From: JAHRAW01 sp965249835
Lineage (GTDB): Bacteria > Pseudomonadota > Gammaproteobacteria > Arenicellales > Poriferihabitantaceae
Assembly (NCBI GenBank): GCA_965249835.1
Contig: CBDFMY010000001.1
Span: 470,609-534,608 of the forward strand
Direction: 5' to 3'
DNA: 64,000 nucleotides
Positions 36,714-45,570 of this stretch are shown one piece after another. Each line of letters begins with the position of its first letter. The stretch's first letter is position 1. A program made the position numbers and the translations under genes. Under the pieces are notes generated by a model that was not told the DNA's origin, did no database searches, and worked only from the letters and a program-made list of their open reading frames with translations.

Positions 36714-37850
36714 TCACCCCAACCAACTCCCACCCATCCCCGTAAAAGAATCACACCCCAATTGCTTCAAGGTGCGCTCGATTTCATCGCGGAAAATTTC
36801 CACTACCTGACTTGCGCCGGGCGCACCCAACGCACCAACCCCCCAGAAGAACGCACGCCCGGAAAAGGTCATCTTCGCTCCCAGTGCGCCGGCTCGCACC
36901 ACATCCATGCCGGTGCGGATTCCGCTGTCTACCATTACCGTCATGCGTTGGCGGATTTCCGCCGGCACTGCGCGCAGGCTGTGCACCGAGGTGGGGGCGG
37001 CGTCCAGTTGTCGTCCGCCATGATTGGAGATGATGATGCCGTCCACGCCCAATTCCGCGGCGGCGCGCATGTCCTGCTCATACTGTACGCCTTTTAGCAC
37101 CAGCGGGCCATCCCACAGTTTACGAATCGCCGCGATACGCTCGCGGGTTACGCCGTGCATGTTGAAGTTGGTGATGAAGTGCGCCAAGCCCTCGTTGGCA
37201 CCTTCCTGATAACGCGCCACGTTGACGAAATCCGGCTGGCCGTGGCGCAGGGTTTGCAGGATCCAGGTCGGGTGAGTCATGCATTGCCAAATAATATTCG
37301 CGGTCAAACTGAAAGGCAGTTTCAAGCCGTTACGCAGTTCGCGGTTGCGCTTGGCACCCACCGGAATGTCCAGCGTCACCACCAAAACCCGATAACCGGC
37401 TTGTTTTGCGCGCGCCAGCAAGTCCTCCATGACCTGCATTTTTTTCGGCACATATAATTGAAACCAGCACACATCCGGCGCCGCGCGGGCGATTTCCGCC
37501 AGGTCGGTGGTGCTGAAAGTGCTGAGAATATATGGAATGTTCGCCCGCTGGGCGGCGCGGGCAAGTGCCATTTCCGCCCCGGGCCACATCATATTGCCGA
37601 GTCCCACCGGCGGCACGCCGATTGGCAACGCGTATTCATGACCAAACAGCGGCGCGTTGAGGTCGGTGTCGGACACATCCCGCAGGTAACGCGGTGTCAG
37701 GACGACCTCGTGCCAAGCCGCACGGTTGCGCGCCTTGCCGTGCTCTTCGTCAATCGCGCCGTCCACATAATCGAACGCAAAGCCGGGCATCCGCCGGTGG
37801 GCGCGCGCCTTGAGGTCGACGATGGAGGGGAATCTGGTGTCGTAGTTCAT
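36714..37850 (-). CDS. FMN-dependent alpha-hydroxy acid dehydrogenase (LldD-like)
   Basis: FMN enzyme of 378 residues oxidising an L-2-hydroxy acid such as L-lactate. The N-terminal domain starts IVDLKARAHRRMPGFAFDYV. The catalytic His-containing motif is IISNHGGRQLD, with the FMN-phosphate region around VMVDSGIRTGMDVVRAGALG. It could be L-lactate dehydrogenase (quinone) or a 2-hydroxy-acid oxidase; the substrate cannot be fixed from sequence. It is divergent from the peroxiredoxin gene; if it acted as an oxidase it would generate peroxide, which would fit its peroxide-defence neighbours. Confidence 0.88.
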   Translation of the reverse strand: MNYDTRFPSIVDLKARAHRRMPGFAFDYVDGAIDEEHGKARNRAAWHEVVLTPRYLRDVSDTDLNAPLFGHEYALPIGVPPVGLGNMMWPGAEMALARAAQRANIPYILSTFSTTDLAEIARAAPDVCWFQLYVPKKMQVMEDLLARAKQAGYRVLVVTLDIPVGAKRNRELRNGLKLPFSLTANIIWQCMTHPTWILQTLRHGQPDFVNVARYQEGANEGLAHFITNFNMHGVTRERIAAIRKLWDGPLVLKGVQYEQDMRAAAELGVDGIIISNHGGRQLDAAPTSVHSLRAVPAEIRQRMTVMVDSGIRTGMDVVRAGALGAKMTFSGRAFFWGVGALGAPGASQVVEIFRDEIERTLKQLGCDSFTGMGGSWLG

Positions 37851-37943
37851 GACGGGTTACATGTTGTCGGGCAACTTTATCACCGCTTCGCACGCTCCGA
37901 TAGCGTACAATAGATAACCTTTTTCCATTTACGAAGAATTGAC

Positions 37944-38426
37944 ATGACCATCCAGATTGGCGAACGCATTCCCAATGTGACCATCGCCCACATGACTTCC
38001 GACGGTCCGGCGGAGTTGACCACCGACCAGATTTTTGCCGGCAAAAAAGTAGTGTTGTTCGCTCTGCCCGGGGCTTATACGCCGACTTGCAGCAAAGCGC
38101 ATCTGCCCGGTTATGTGGTGCAGCACGACGAGATTAAGGCAAAGGGCGTGGACACCATCGCCTGCCTGTCGGTGAATGATGCCTTCGTGATGGCGGCATG
38201 GGGCGAAAATAGTAATGTCGAGGACAACATCCTGATGCTTGCCGATGGCAGCGGCGCGTTCACCGAAGCGGTGGGCTTGGAACTGGACTTGACTCCGCGC
38301 CACATGGGCGTTCGCTCCCAGCGTTACGCCATGGTCGTAGATGACGGCGTGGTCACTCACATCAATGTCGAGGAAGGCGCGGAATTTAAGGTTAGTGATG
38401 CGCAGACCATAATCGGGTTGCTTTGA
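37944..38426 (+). CDS. Peroxiredoxin (Prx5/hybrid type)
   Basis: Thiol peroxidase of 160 residues reducing H2O2 and organic peroxides. The peroxidatic Cys is C49 in PGAYTPTCSKAHLPGY, the Prx5-type signature, and a second Cys (C74, TIACLSVND) could help resolve the sulfenate. No fused glutaredoxin domain is present. It precedes rubrerythrin and an OxyR gene on the same strand, consistent with a peroxide-response role. Confidence 0.93.
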   Translation: MTIQIGERIPNVTIAHMTSDGPAELTTDQIFAGKKVVLFALPGAYTPTCSKAHLPGYVVQHDEIKAKGVDTIACLSVNDAFVMAAWGENSNVEDNILMLADGSGAFTEAVGLELDLTPRHMGVRSQRYAMVVDDGVVTHINVEEGAEFKVSDAQTIIGLL

Positions 38427-38525
38427 GTTTGTTTTTTCCGCCTTATTTATCGCATAATCCACACATGTCTGAAGCGTCCCGGACCGGAGCCTTCAGCACG
38501 ACAACCACCATCAGGAGACACGACC

Positions 38526-38939
38526 ATGAGTTTAACCGATTCAAAAACCGGGCAAAATCTCAAAGACGCCTTTGCCGGGGAATCCCAAGCCAACCGCCGT
38601 TATTTGTATTTTGCCGCCAAAGCGGATATTGAGGGCTATAACGATGTAGCCGCGGTATTCCGCTCCACCGCCGAAGGCGAGACCGGCCACGCCCACGGCC
38701 ATTTGGAATACCTCGAAGAAATCGGGGATCCGGCGACCGGCCTGCCGATTGGCCCCACGCCGGATAACCTCAAGGCGGCAATCGCCGGCGAGACCCACGA
38801 ATACACCGACATGTATCCGGGTATGGCGAAAACCGCCCGCGAGGAAGGGTTTGGCGAGATCGCCGACTGGTTTGAAACCCTGGGCAAAGCCGAGCGTTCC
38901 CACGCCAACCGGTTCCAAAAAGCGCTGGACGAGATGTAA
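38526..38939 (+). CDS. Rubrerythrin (erythrin domain only)
   Basis: Non-haem di-iron protein of 137 residues, a peroxidase of the rubrerythrin family. Four-helix ligands are readable: AGESQANRRY, EGETGHAHGH, AGETHEYTDMYP and KAERSHANRF. The C-terminal rubredoxin domain is absent, so an external electron donor is needed; the Fe-S protein encoded next is a candidate. An AGGAG-like leader precedes the ATG at 38526. Confidence 0.93.
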   Translation: MSLTDSKTGQNLKDAFAGESQANRRYLYFAAKADIEGYNDVAAVFRSTAEGETGHAHGHLEYLEEIGDPATGLPIGPTPDNLKAAIAGETHEYTDMYPGMAKTAREEGFGEIADWFETLGKAERSHANRFQKALDEM

Positions 38940-39071
38940 GTTCCGCGCGTCGTCACGGTCACTGTCACGGTCACTGTCGCCGGGGGGGATGCCTCTCTCC
39001 CCGGTGGCACTCGTGTGGCACTTGTCCGCACTCGACCGCGCCCGGCTCCTCGCAATGACCTGCAACCAGTA

Positions 39072-40448
39072 ATGGACACTGCATCTCCCGCCGAGGGCGG
39101 CCTGGAGGCACCCACCCGCCATCCGGTTGATTGGAAAAACCCGCAGTTCTACGACCGGTCATCGCTGTTTGATGAATTGGAGCGGGTTTTCGACCATTGC
39201 CACGGCTGCCGGCGGTGCGTCAGTTTGTGCAATGCCTTTCCGACCCTGTTCGATTTGGTGGACGCGTCCAAAACGCTGGAAGTGGACGGTGTTGCGCGGG
39301 ATGATTACTGGCAGGTGGTGGATCAGTGCTACCTGTGCGATTTGTGCTATCAGACCAAGTGTCCCTACATCCCGCCCCACGCGTGGAACATTGACTTTCC
39401 GCACCTGATGCTGCGCGCCAAGGCGGTGAAATTTGACCAGGGCGCGGGCGAAAGCGCGGGTAAAAAGGGCGTCACCATTGGCGAAAAAATCCTCTCATCC
39501 ACCGATGCCGTGGGTAAACTGGCGAGCATTCCCATCGTCGTCAACGGCGTCAATGCGGCAAATCAATCAAAGCCGCTACGCAAACTGCTGCACCACGCCC
39601 TCGGCGTGCATCCCCAAGCCGCCGTCCCCCAATATCACAGCGATACCCTGCGCAAAAGGCATGTATCAGTTGCCAGCCACGAAGCCAAACCGGAGCAGGC
39701 CATTCACGCCGCCGGGCGCACACGCGGCAAAGTCGCCATTTTTGCCACTTGTTTCGGCAATTACAACGAGCCGGATCTGGGCGACGACCTGATCGCGGTG
39801 TTGCGGCATAACGACATCACGGTGACGCTGGTGCCCAAAGAGCGTTGTTGCGGTATGCCGAAACTGGAATTGGGCGACCTGCGGGCGGTGGAGAAGGCGA
39901 AACAAACCAATAGCCCGCAACTGGCGCGGATGGTGGAGCAGGGCTGGGACATCATCGCACCGGTGCCGTCCTGCGTGTTGATGCTGCGTCAGGAGTTGCC
40001 GCTGCTTTTTCCCGATGATGAGGCGGTGCAACGGGTTGCGGCGGCGGTGTTCGATCCCTTTGAATATCTTATGGAGCGCCACCGCGCCGGGCGGCTGAAT
40101 ACCGATTTCAAGAAATCGCTGGGCAAGGTGGCATACCACGCCGCCTGCCACCAGCGGGTGCAGAAAATCGGCGCGCAAACCCGCCACTGTCTACGACTGG
40201 TGCCGGACACCGAGGTGACCACCATCGAACGCTGCTCCGGTCACAACGGCACCTACGGCGTGAAAAGCCGGTTTTACCAACACGCCACGAAAATCGGGCG
40301 GCCAGTGGTGGGCAAAGTCAGGCAGGCTGGGCCCGACCATTACGGCAGTGATTGCCCCATGGCCGGGCGGTTTATCGAGCACGGCATGGCCGACGGCAGC
40401 CGCACCGAGCATCCCATTTCGCTGCTGCGCACGGCCTATTTAATTTAA
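39072..40448 (+). CDS. Fe-S oxidoreductase with CCG domains (GlpC/HdrD-like)
   Basis: Protein of about 458 residues with two N-terminal 4Fe-4S motifs (CHGCRRCVSLCNAFP and CYLCDLCYQTKCPY). Two CCG-type cysteine modules follow (CCGMPKLELG, and a region with HAACHQR and CSGHNGTYG), as in GlpC and heterodisulfide reductase subunits. It probably passes electrons, here plausibly to rubrerythrin. It sits between rubrerythrin and a DUF3501 gene, a grouping I know from other proteobacteria. The ATG at 39072 is chosen; the frame before it is repeat-like. Confidence 0.85.
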   Translation: MDTASPAEGGLEAPTRHPVDWKNPQFYDRSSLFDELERVFDHCHGCRRCVSLCNAFPTLFDLVDASKTLEVDGVARDDYWQVVDQCYLCDLCYQTKCPYIPPHAWNIDFPHLMLRAKAVKFDQGAGESAGKKGVTIGEKILSSTDAVGKLASIPIVVNGVNAANQSKPLRKLLHHALGVHPQAAVPQYHSDTLRKRHVSVASHEAKPEQAIHAAGRTRGKVAIFATCFGNYNEPDLGDDLIAVLRHNDITVTLVPKERCCGMPKLELGDLRAVEKAKQTNSPQLARMVEQGWDIIAPVPSCVLMLRQELPLLFPDDEAVQRVAAAVFDPFEYLMERHRAGRLNTDFKKSLGKVAYHAACHQRVQKIGAQTRHCLRLVPDTEVTTIERCSGHNGTYGVKSRFYQHATKIGRPVVGKVRQAGPDHYGSDCPMAGRFIEHGMADGSRTEHPISLLRTAYLI

Positions 40449-40482
40449 GTGAATTGTTAGAATTAGTTTCTAACCACTTGAT

Positions 40483-41076
40483 ATGAATAAACTAACTAAA
40501 TCTGATTTGATGAGTTTGGAGACCTACGCCGAAAAACGGCCGGGCTATCGCGCCGAGGTTATGGCGCATAAAAAAACCCGTCAGGTCGCTCTTGGGCCCA
40601 ATGCCACGCTATATTTTGAGGACCGCATCACCATGCAGTATCAGATTCAGGAAATTCTGCGTATTGAAAAGATTTTTGAATCGGATGCCGTTGCCGAAGA
40701 ACTGGCGACATACAACCCGCTGATTCCCGATGGCACTAACTGGAAGGCGACTTTTATGATTGAATTTGAGGACGAGGCGAAGCGCCGCGTGGCACTTGGC
40801 CGCTTGATTGGCGTTGAACGCGCCATCTGGATTCAGGTCGGCGAACAGCCCAAGGTTTCGCCCATCGCCAATGAAGACCTGCAACGGGAGACCGCGGACA
40901 AGACTTCGGCGGTGCATTTTCTGCGCTTTGAACTCACCCCGGCTATGGTAGAGGCGGCAAAAGGCGGGGCGGAGATTTATATCGGCGTGACGCACCGCCA
41001 TTACACCCATTCCACCGGGCAGTTGCCGGCGGCGGTGGCTGAATCCCTGGTCGATGATTTAGTGTTTCCACATTAA
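40483..41076 (+). CDS. DUF3501 family protein
   Basis: Protein of 197 residues matching the DUF3501 family: it starts MNKLTKSDLMSLETYAEKR and has YFEDRITMQYQIQEILRIEK and GVTHRHYTHS, the usual conserved blocks. Function unknown; the family travels with rubrerythrin and the GlpC-like Fe-S protein, so it probably acts with them. It is 34 bases downstream of the Fe-S gene. No membrane segment or signal peptide. Confidence 0.9.
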   Translation: MNKLTKSDLMSLETYAEKRPGYRAEVMAHKKTRQVALGPNATLYFEDRITMQYQIQEILRIEKIFESDAVAEELATYNPLIPDGTNWKATFMIEFEDEAKRRVALGRLIGVERAIWIQVGEQPKVSPIANEDLQRETADKTSAVHFLRFELTPAMVEAAKGGAEIYIGVTHRHYTHSTGQLPAAVAESLVDDLVFPH

Positions 41077-41160
41077 GTATCGGCGAAAAAACAACATAAT
41101 AAACAATCTATTACTTGTTTTTATTTATGTGATATGTTAACTCGAACCATCGGGCTTCCA

Positions 41161-42084
41161 ATGACCCTTAGCGAACTCAAATTCATCGTTGCGGTTGCCC
41201 GGGAGCAGCATTTCGGGCGCGCCGCCAAAGCCTGTTTCGTCAGCCAGCCGACCTTGAGCGTGGCGGTAAAAAAACTGGAAAACGGGCTGGGCGTGGTGGT
41301 GTTTGAGCGCGGGCGCAATCAGGTGGTGCTGACCCCCATCGGCAAGCAAATCGTCGCTCAGGCGCAACAGATTCTGGAATCGGTTGCGATGCTGGAGAGC
41401 ATTGCCCGCGGCGGTGGCGACCCGTTGATGGCGCCCTTGCGAATCGGCGTGATTTACACCATCGGTCCCTATCTGCTGCCGCACCTCATCCCGATTTTGC
41501 GCGAGCAAGTGCCGCAGATGCCGATTATCGTTGAGGAAGGATTCACCGCCGACCTGCGGGTGCTACTCAAACAAGGCAGCCTTGATGCCATCATTCTTTC
41601 CAACCCATTCCATGAAACCGGGGTGGATACCGTGGCCTTATATCGGGAGCCGTTTGTTGTGGTGTTGCCGGTGTCCCATCCGTGGGCGCGAAAATCCGCC
41701 GTGCATACCGATGACCTGGCAAGTGAGACGGTCTTGCTACTGGGACCCGGGCATTGTTTTCGCGATCAGGTGCTGGAGGAATGTCCGGCTTGTCGCGCTT
41801 CGGGTCCTACCGACCTGCAAAAAACCCTGGAAGGCGGCTCGATTGAAACCATCCGGCACATGGTCGCCAGTGGGGTAGGGGTGACCGTGCTGCCTTGCAC
41901 CGCCGCCGGCACCGAGGAATATTCCCGCCGCCTGCTGACAGTCAAACAATTTTCCGATAAAACCCCGACCCGCGAAGTAATCCTCGCCTGGCGCCGCGGC
42001 TATCCGCGCATGCCGGCCATCGAAGCGTTGCAGCATGCCATCCACGCCTGCCCGATGCGCGGCGCGCAGATGCTGGGCAAGTGA
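41161..42084 (+). CDS. oxyR: Hydrogen-peroxide-sensing LysR regulator OxyR
   Basis: LysR-type regulator of about 307 residues. With the ATG at 41161, an N-terminal helix-turn-helix (HFGRAAKACFVSQPTLSVAV) is followed by the sensor domain carrying GPGHCFRDQVLEEC. These two Cys then number 199 and 208, exactly as in E. coli OxyR, which supports the start and the redox-switch assignment; an ATG at 41134 would add nine residues. It likely activates the neighbouring peroxide-defence genes, by inference from position. Confidence 0.95.
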   Translation: MTLSELKFIVAVAREQHFGRAAKACFVSQPTLSVAVKKLENGLGVVVFERGRNQVVLTPIGKQIVAQAQQILESVAMLESIARGGGDPLMAPLRIGVIYTIGPYLLPHLIPILREQVPQMPIIVEEGFTADLRVLLKQGSLDAIILSNPFHETGVDTVALYREPFVVVLPVSHPWARKSAVHTDDLASETVLLLGPGHCFRDQVLEECPACRASGPTDLQKTLEGGSIETIRHMVASGVGVTVLPCTAAGTEEYSRRLLTVKQFSDKTPTREVILAWRRGYPRMPAIEALQHAIHACPMRGAQMLGK

Positions 42085-42415
42085 CGATGCGCAACACCGC
42101 ATGGCGACGCCATAATAAAATGGGCAAGCGCAAATGACAGTGGTGTGCGAAGGGCATCGGCGGCGGCTTACGCCGCCGAGTAACCTGTGGCTGATATGCA
42201 AAGGTTCGCTTGCGCGTGCTCGCGCTTTGCGGGGGGGATAAGTTTCCACGCGCCAGTTGATTGGGAGAATAGAGTAAGTAGGCGTGACAACGAAAGAATT
42301 AGTATTCGTCATTCTCACGGCAGCGGGGATCCAGACGCTTTGATGCCGCGCCGTTCAATGCGAGAATGACGGGTTGGGATACAATGGTAAACGAGAAAAA
42401 ACTGTCAGCGAAATA
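42085..42415. repeat. Dispersed repeats between oxyR and the Gfo/Idh gene
   Basis: Mosaic of several repeat families seen elsewhere: the CCATAATAAAATGGGCAAGC unit (also 16900), the GGCGGCTTACGCCGCC/GTAACCTGTGGCTGATATGC unit (also 7279), the CCACGCGCCAGTTGATTGGG unit (also 36519), and AAAAACTG(T)CAGCGAAATAGTGA (also 8288). The last one runs directly into the next coding frame. Confidence 0.8.
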
Positions 42416-43378
42416 GTGAACATATACACGCACCAGATTAAAGTCGCCGTGGTCGGCGTCGGCCATCTCGGCAAAATCCACGCCAAAATCTATCACGACC
42501 TGCCCGGCGTTGACCTCGTGGCGGTGGTGGATAGCGATGCCGAAACCGTGCGCGCCGTCGCCGGTGAATACGGTTGCGATGCGTTCACAACAGCGGAGGA
42601 ATTGGTCGGGCGGGTGGATGCTGCCAGCGTCGTGGTTCCCACCAGCGTGCATTGGCCGGTTGCCGAGCCGCTATTGCGAAATGGCATTCACATCATGCTG
42701 GAGAAACCGATCGCGCCCAGCGTTGAGGAAAGCCGCGCCATCGTCGAACTGGCTGCCGAGCAACGCACAATCTTGCAGATCGGTCATCTCGAACGATTCA
42801 ACGCCGGGGTGAGGAAACTGGCGGAACTCGCCGATGATCCGCGTTTCATCGAGGTGCATCGTCTCGACGCGTTCGTTGAGCGCGGCACCGATGTGGATGT
42901 GGTTGCCGACTTGATGATTCACGACATTGACATCGTGTTATCGCTGGTGCGTGCCGAACTCAAAAACATTCACGCAACCGGCGCACGGGTGGTCACCGAA
43001 CATGTCGATATCGCCAATGCTCGTCTGGAATTCTCCAATGGCGCGGTCGCCAATGTCACCGCAAGCCGGGTGTCGCGCAATCGTTTTCGCCGCATCCGGG
43101 TGTTTTGCAAGGATGGGTATTTTGGCCTCAATTTCACCGACCAGCAGTTGAATTATGTGTTCCCGGAAGCGGTTGCCGACGGATGCCGGTTCCCAAAATT
43201 GATCGAACAACTGGTTGAAGTCGAACCGCAATTACCGTTAAATGCGGAGTTGGCGGATTTTATTGAATGTGTGCGGCACAACCGCCAGCCGCTGGTTACC
43301 GGAAAAGACGGCTTGCTCGCGGTGCAGGTGGCGCAGCAGGTGCGGCGTAAAATTGCCGAGTCCATGTCGATTTCATGA
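42416..43378 (+). CDS. Gfo/Idh/MocA-family oxidoreductase
   Basis: NAD(P)-dependent sugar-type dehydrogenase of about 320 residues. The Rossmann motif is VGVGHLGKIHAK, the EKP catalytic lysine is in MLEKPIAPS, and the downstream GHLERFN and MIHDIDIVL carry the conserved His/Asp region. It resembles family members found near lipid A genes, such as UDP-GlcNAc 3-dehydrogenases, but no lpx gene is adjacent. The start is uncertain: the GTG at 42416 lies at the end of a dispersed repeat, and the longer frame from a TTG at 42374 is entirely repeat-derived. Confidence 0.82.
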   Translation: MNIYTHQIKVAVVGVGHLGKIHAKIYHDLPGVDLVAVVDSDAETVRAVAGEYGCDAFTTAEELVGRVDAASVVVPTSVHWPVAEPLLRNGIHIMLEKPIAPSVEESRAIVELAAEQRTILQIGHLERFNAGVRKLAELADDPRFIEVHRLDAFVERGTDVDVVADLMIHDIDIVLSLVRAELKNIHATGARVVTEHVDIANARLEFSNGAVANVTASRVSRNRFRRIRVFCKDGYFGLNFTDQQLNYVFPEAVADGCRFPKLIEQLVEVEPQLPLNAELADFIECVRHNRQPLVTGKDGLLAVQVAQQVRRKIAESMSIS

Positions 43379-43514
43379 CCAGTGCATAATTTGCTTTTCG
43401 ATTTGATTGCTGAACCATGACCAATGCGTTATGCTCGCGACTCCAGTTCGGGTTCGTTGCCAATGAACGCGCCCTAGTTAATGCATTATCATTTTTTGCG
43501 TCATTACAAAACAA

Positions 43515-44534
43515 ATGAAAAATTATTTTGCAGTAACCATTTCGGATACGTTCGAGTCGCGCCACTACACGGTTAAAAAAACCGTCAAACATTATCTGGC
43601 GTTGGCGTTGTTGCTGGTGGTTGCGTCTTTCACTTATAACTTTCTGCAATATCATCAGACCGATACACTGCACGAACAAAACATCTGGCTCGATGAACAA
43701 CTGGCATTTCACAATCATCAAGCGCAGGAGGTTCACCGGGAACTCGGTGAAATGGAACGCATCGCTCGAATGGAAGCGGATAGTGACCGCACGTTGGTGC
43801 GGCGTATTCGCGTCATCGGGGAGTTTTATCACGCCAAACAAGCGGAGTATTCGGAAGTTGATCATCGCCTCGCACGAGTCGAACAGATGGTCAACCCCGG
43901 CGACGATACCGCTACGAATCAAGAGAACAAGGAGAACCAAACCCTCGCCACACGAATGGACACGACTGCGTTCAGCGTGCAACAGGAAACCATTTTGCAC
44001 AACAATATTCCCAACGGTTATCCGCTCAACGGTCAATTCATCACCAGTAAATTCGGCAACCGCATTCATCCGGTGACCAAGGTCAAGTCGTTTCACAATG
44101 GCGTTGATATTCGCGCCAAGAAACGGGCAAACGTGCGCGCCACCGCCGACGGTATTGTGCGCGCGGCAAATTACACCAAACTAAGCGGTAACCGCGTTAG
44201 CATCCGGCACAATTTCGGTTTTGAGTCTTACTACGCGCACCTGCACAAGATGACCGTCAAGCCGGGCGACATCATTCACAAAGGCGAAGTGGTGGGCATT
44301 TCCGGAAATTCAGGGCAGAGCGTTGGGCCGCATCTGCACTACGAAATTCGTTTTCTGGGCAAGCCGATTAACCCGATCGAATTCCTGAAATGGGAATTCG
44401 GTTCCCATGAAATTTTCACACAAGTAAAGGACATCCAATGGCCATCTTTAATAAATCTGATCAACAAACAAATCACCAATCCAACATTACAACTATCGCA
44501 ACTGGAACCGATTTCACCGGAAAAGCCAAGGTAG
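43515..44534 (+). CDS. M23-family peptidase, membrane-anchored
   Basis: Peptidoglycan endopeptidase-like protein of 339 residues. A single transmembrane helix (about residues 28-45) and a coiled coil (about 50-130) precede the C-terminal LytM domain with zinc-site motifs FHNGVDIRA and GPHLHYEIR. All expected ligands are present, so it is likely active. Its 3' end overlaps the bactofilin start by 97 bases; M23 peptidase plus bactofilin pairs shape the cell wall in other bacteria, for example Csd1 with CcmA in Helicobacter. Confidence 0.92.
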   Translation: MKNYFAVTISDTFESRHYTVKKTVKHYLALALLLVVASFTYNFLQYHQTDTLHEQNIWLDEQLAFHNHQAQEVHRELGEMERIARMEADSDRTLVRRIRVIGEFYHAKQAEYSEVDHRLARVEQMVNPGDDTATNQENKENQTLATRMDTTAFSVQQETILHNNIPNGYPLNGQFITSKFGNRIHPVTKVKSFHNGVDIRAKKRANVRATADGIVRAANYTKLSGNRVSIRHNFGFESYYAHLHKMTVKPGDIIHKGEVVGISGNSGQSVGPHLHYEIRFLGKPINPIEFLKWEFGSHEIFTQVKDIQWPSLINLINKQITNPTLQLSQLEPISPEKPR

Positions 44535-44854
44535 AATGTTCGTTGCACATTAACGGCGTAGTCAACGGTGAGATTGATTCCACCAACGTCGTTACCATCG
44601 GCAAGTCCGGCGTCGTAAAATGCGATCTGAAGGCGCAGAAATTGATTGTGTCCGGTCAGTTTTTCGGCAACGCCGATTGCGAATCCATTGAATTGCTTTC
44701 CACCGGAAAAATCGAGGGGCAATTGACCGCCGCCAGTCTCACCATCGACAGCGGTGGCTCCTTCCAGGGGCAGAGCATTCGCAAAAGCCCTGGCGACACC
44801 CAGAAGGTGGTGGACTTCGCCAGCGAGACACGCCCGATTAAAAACAATCCGTGA
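44438..44854 (+). CDS. Bactofilin
   Basis: Polymer-forming cytoskeletal protein of 138 residues (DUF583/CcmA family). A beta-helix core of short repeats runs from TDFTGKAKVECSLHINGVVNG to SLTIDSGGSFQGQS, flanked by unstructured tails. The ATG at 44438 has AAAGGA five bases upstream and the typical opening MAIFNKSD. It shares 97 bases with the upstream peptidase gene in another frame, so the two products are tightly coupled. Confidence 0.92.
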   Translation: MAIFNKSDQQTNHQSNITTIATGTDFTGKAKVECSLHINGVVNGEIDSTNVVTIGKSGVVKCDLKAQKLIVSGQFFGNADCESIELLSTGKIEGQLTAASLTIDSGGSFQGQSIRKSPGDTQKVVDFASETRPIKNNP

Positions 44855-44869
44855 TTTGCTGCGGCTACG

Positions 44870-45245
44870 CCGCGGCAACGCTGTTTTAGTGTCACGCTAC
44901 GCGTGACGACATTAAGAGCCCGGCTACGCCGGACTTTTTCTCGGTTGCTTTGCGTCTCAACGCGCCTTTGTCCTCTCAATTCACCATTGTCTCCCCAGTC
45001 CGTCATTGCCCGGCCCATATTATTATTATTGGCCGGGCAATCCAGTTATTAAACCGTTCGGCGTAGCCGAACTCCTTATGCGGTGAAGCCGCGCCGTTTG
45101 ATGCGAGAATGACGAATAAGAGTCGTCATTGCCCGGCTTGTTCCGGGCAATCCAGTTATTAAACCGTTCGGCGTAGCCGAACTCCTTTTATCGCGGCTTC
45201 GCCGCAAACGAGTCACGCTACGACTCCTTCTAAGAAAACAACAGC
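44870..45245. repeat. Palindromic repeat cluster downstream of bactofilin
   Basis: Contains GTCACGCTACGCGTGAC-type palindromes, a terminator-repeat relative (CGCGCCTTTGTCCTCTCAAT), and two copies of the ATTGCCCGG...CCGGGCAATCCAGT hairpin followed by TTATTAAACCGTTCGGCGTA (about 45006-45075 and 45126-45190). No gene seen. Confidence 0.8.
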
Positions 45246-45266
45246 AACTTGGGAACGTGTCTCAAT

Positions 45267-45563
45267 TCACCCAACAACATCGTCATACAAATCCATCCAC
45301 TCGGGATTGTCCTTTTCAATAAGCGTCAACTTCGTTTTTCTGGACCACTTTTTCATCCGCTTCTCCCGCTCAATCGCCAACAACATTTCCCCGTGCTCCT
45401 CAAAATAAACCAGTTTATGCACTTGATGTTTTCTAGTGAACCCTTCGCTCGAATTATTTTTGTGTTGCCACACCAGCGCCGGCAAATCGTTGGTCACGCC
45501 GATATAAAGCGTTCCGTTGCGCCTGCTCGCCATGATGTAAACGTAAGGATGTTTTTCTTGCAT
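45267..45563 (-). CDS. GIY-YIG endonuclease-superfamily protein
   Basis: Small protein of 98 residues with the full single-domain GIY-YIG fold: YVYIMASRRNGTLYIGVTNDL, then VYFEEHGEMLLAIEREKRMKKW containing the catalytic-type Glu and Arg. Such stand-alone proteins are widespread and their role is unclear; DNA cleavage is presumed. It sits alone inside an array of palindromic repeats. Confidence 0.88.
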   Translation of the reverse strand: MQEKHPYVYIMASRRNGTLYIGVTNDLPALVWQHKNNSSEGFTRKHQVHKLVYFEEHGEMLLAIEREKRMKKWSRKTKLTLIEKDNPEWMDLYDDVVG

Positions 45564-45570
45564 GATGGTT

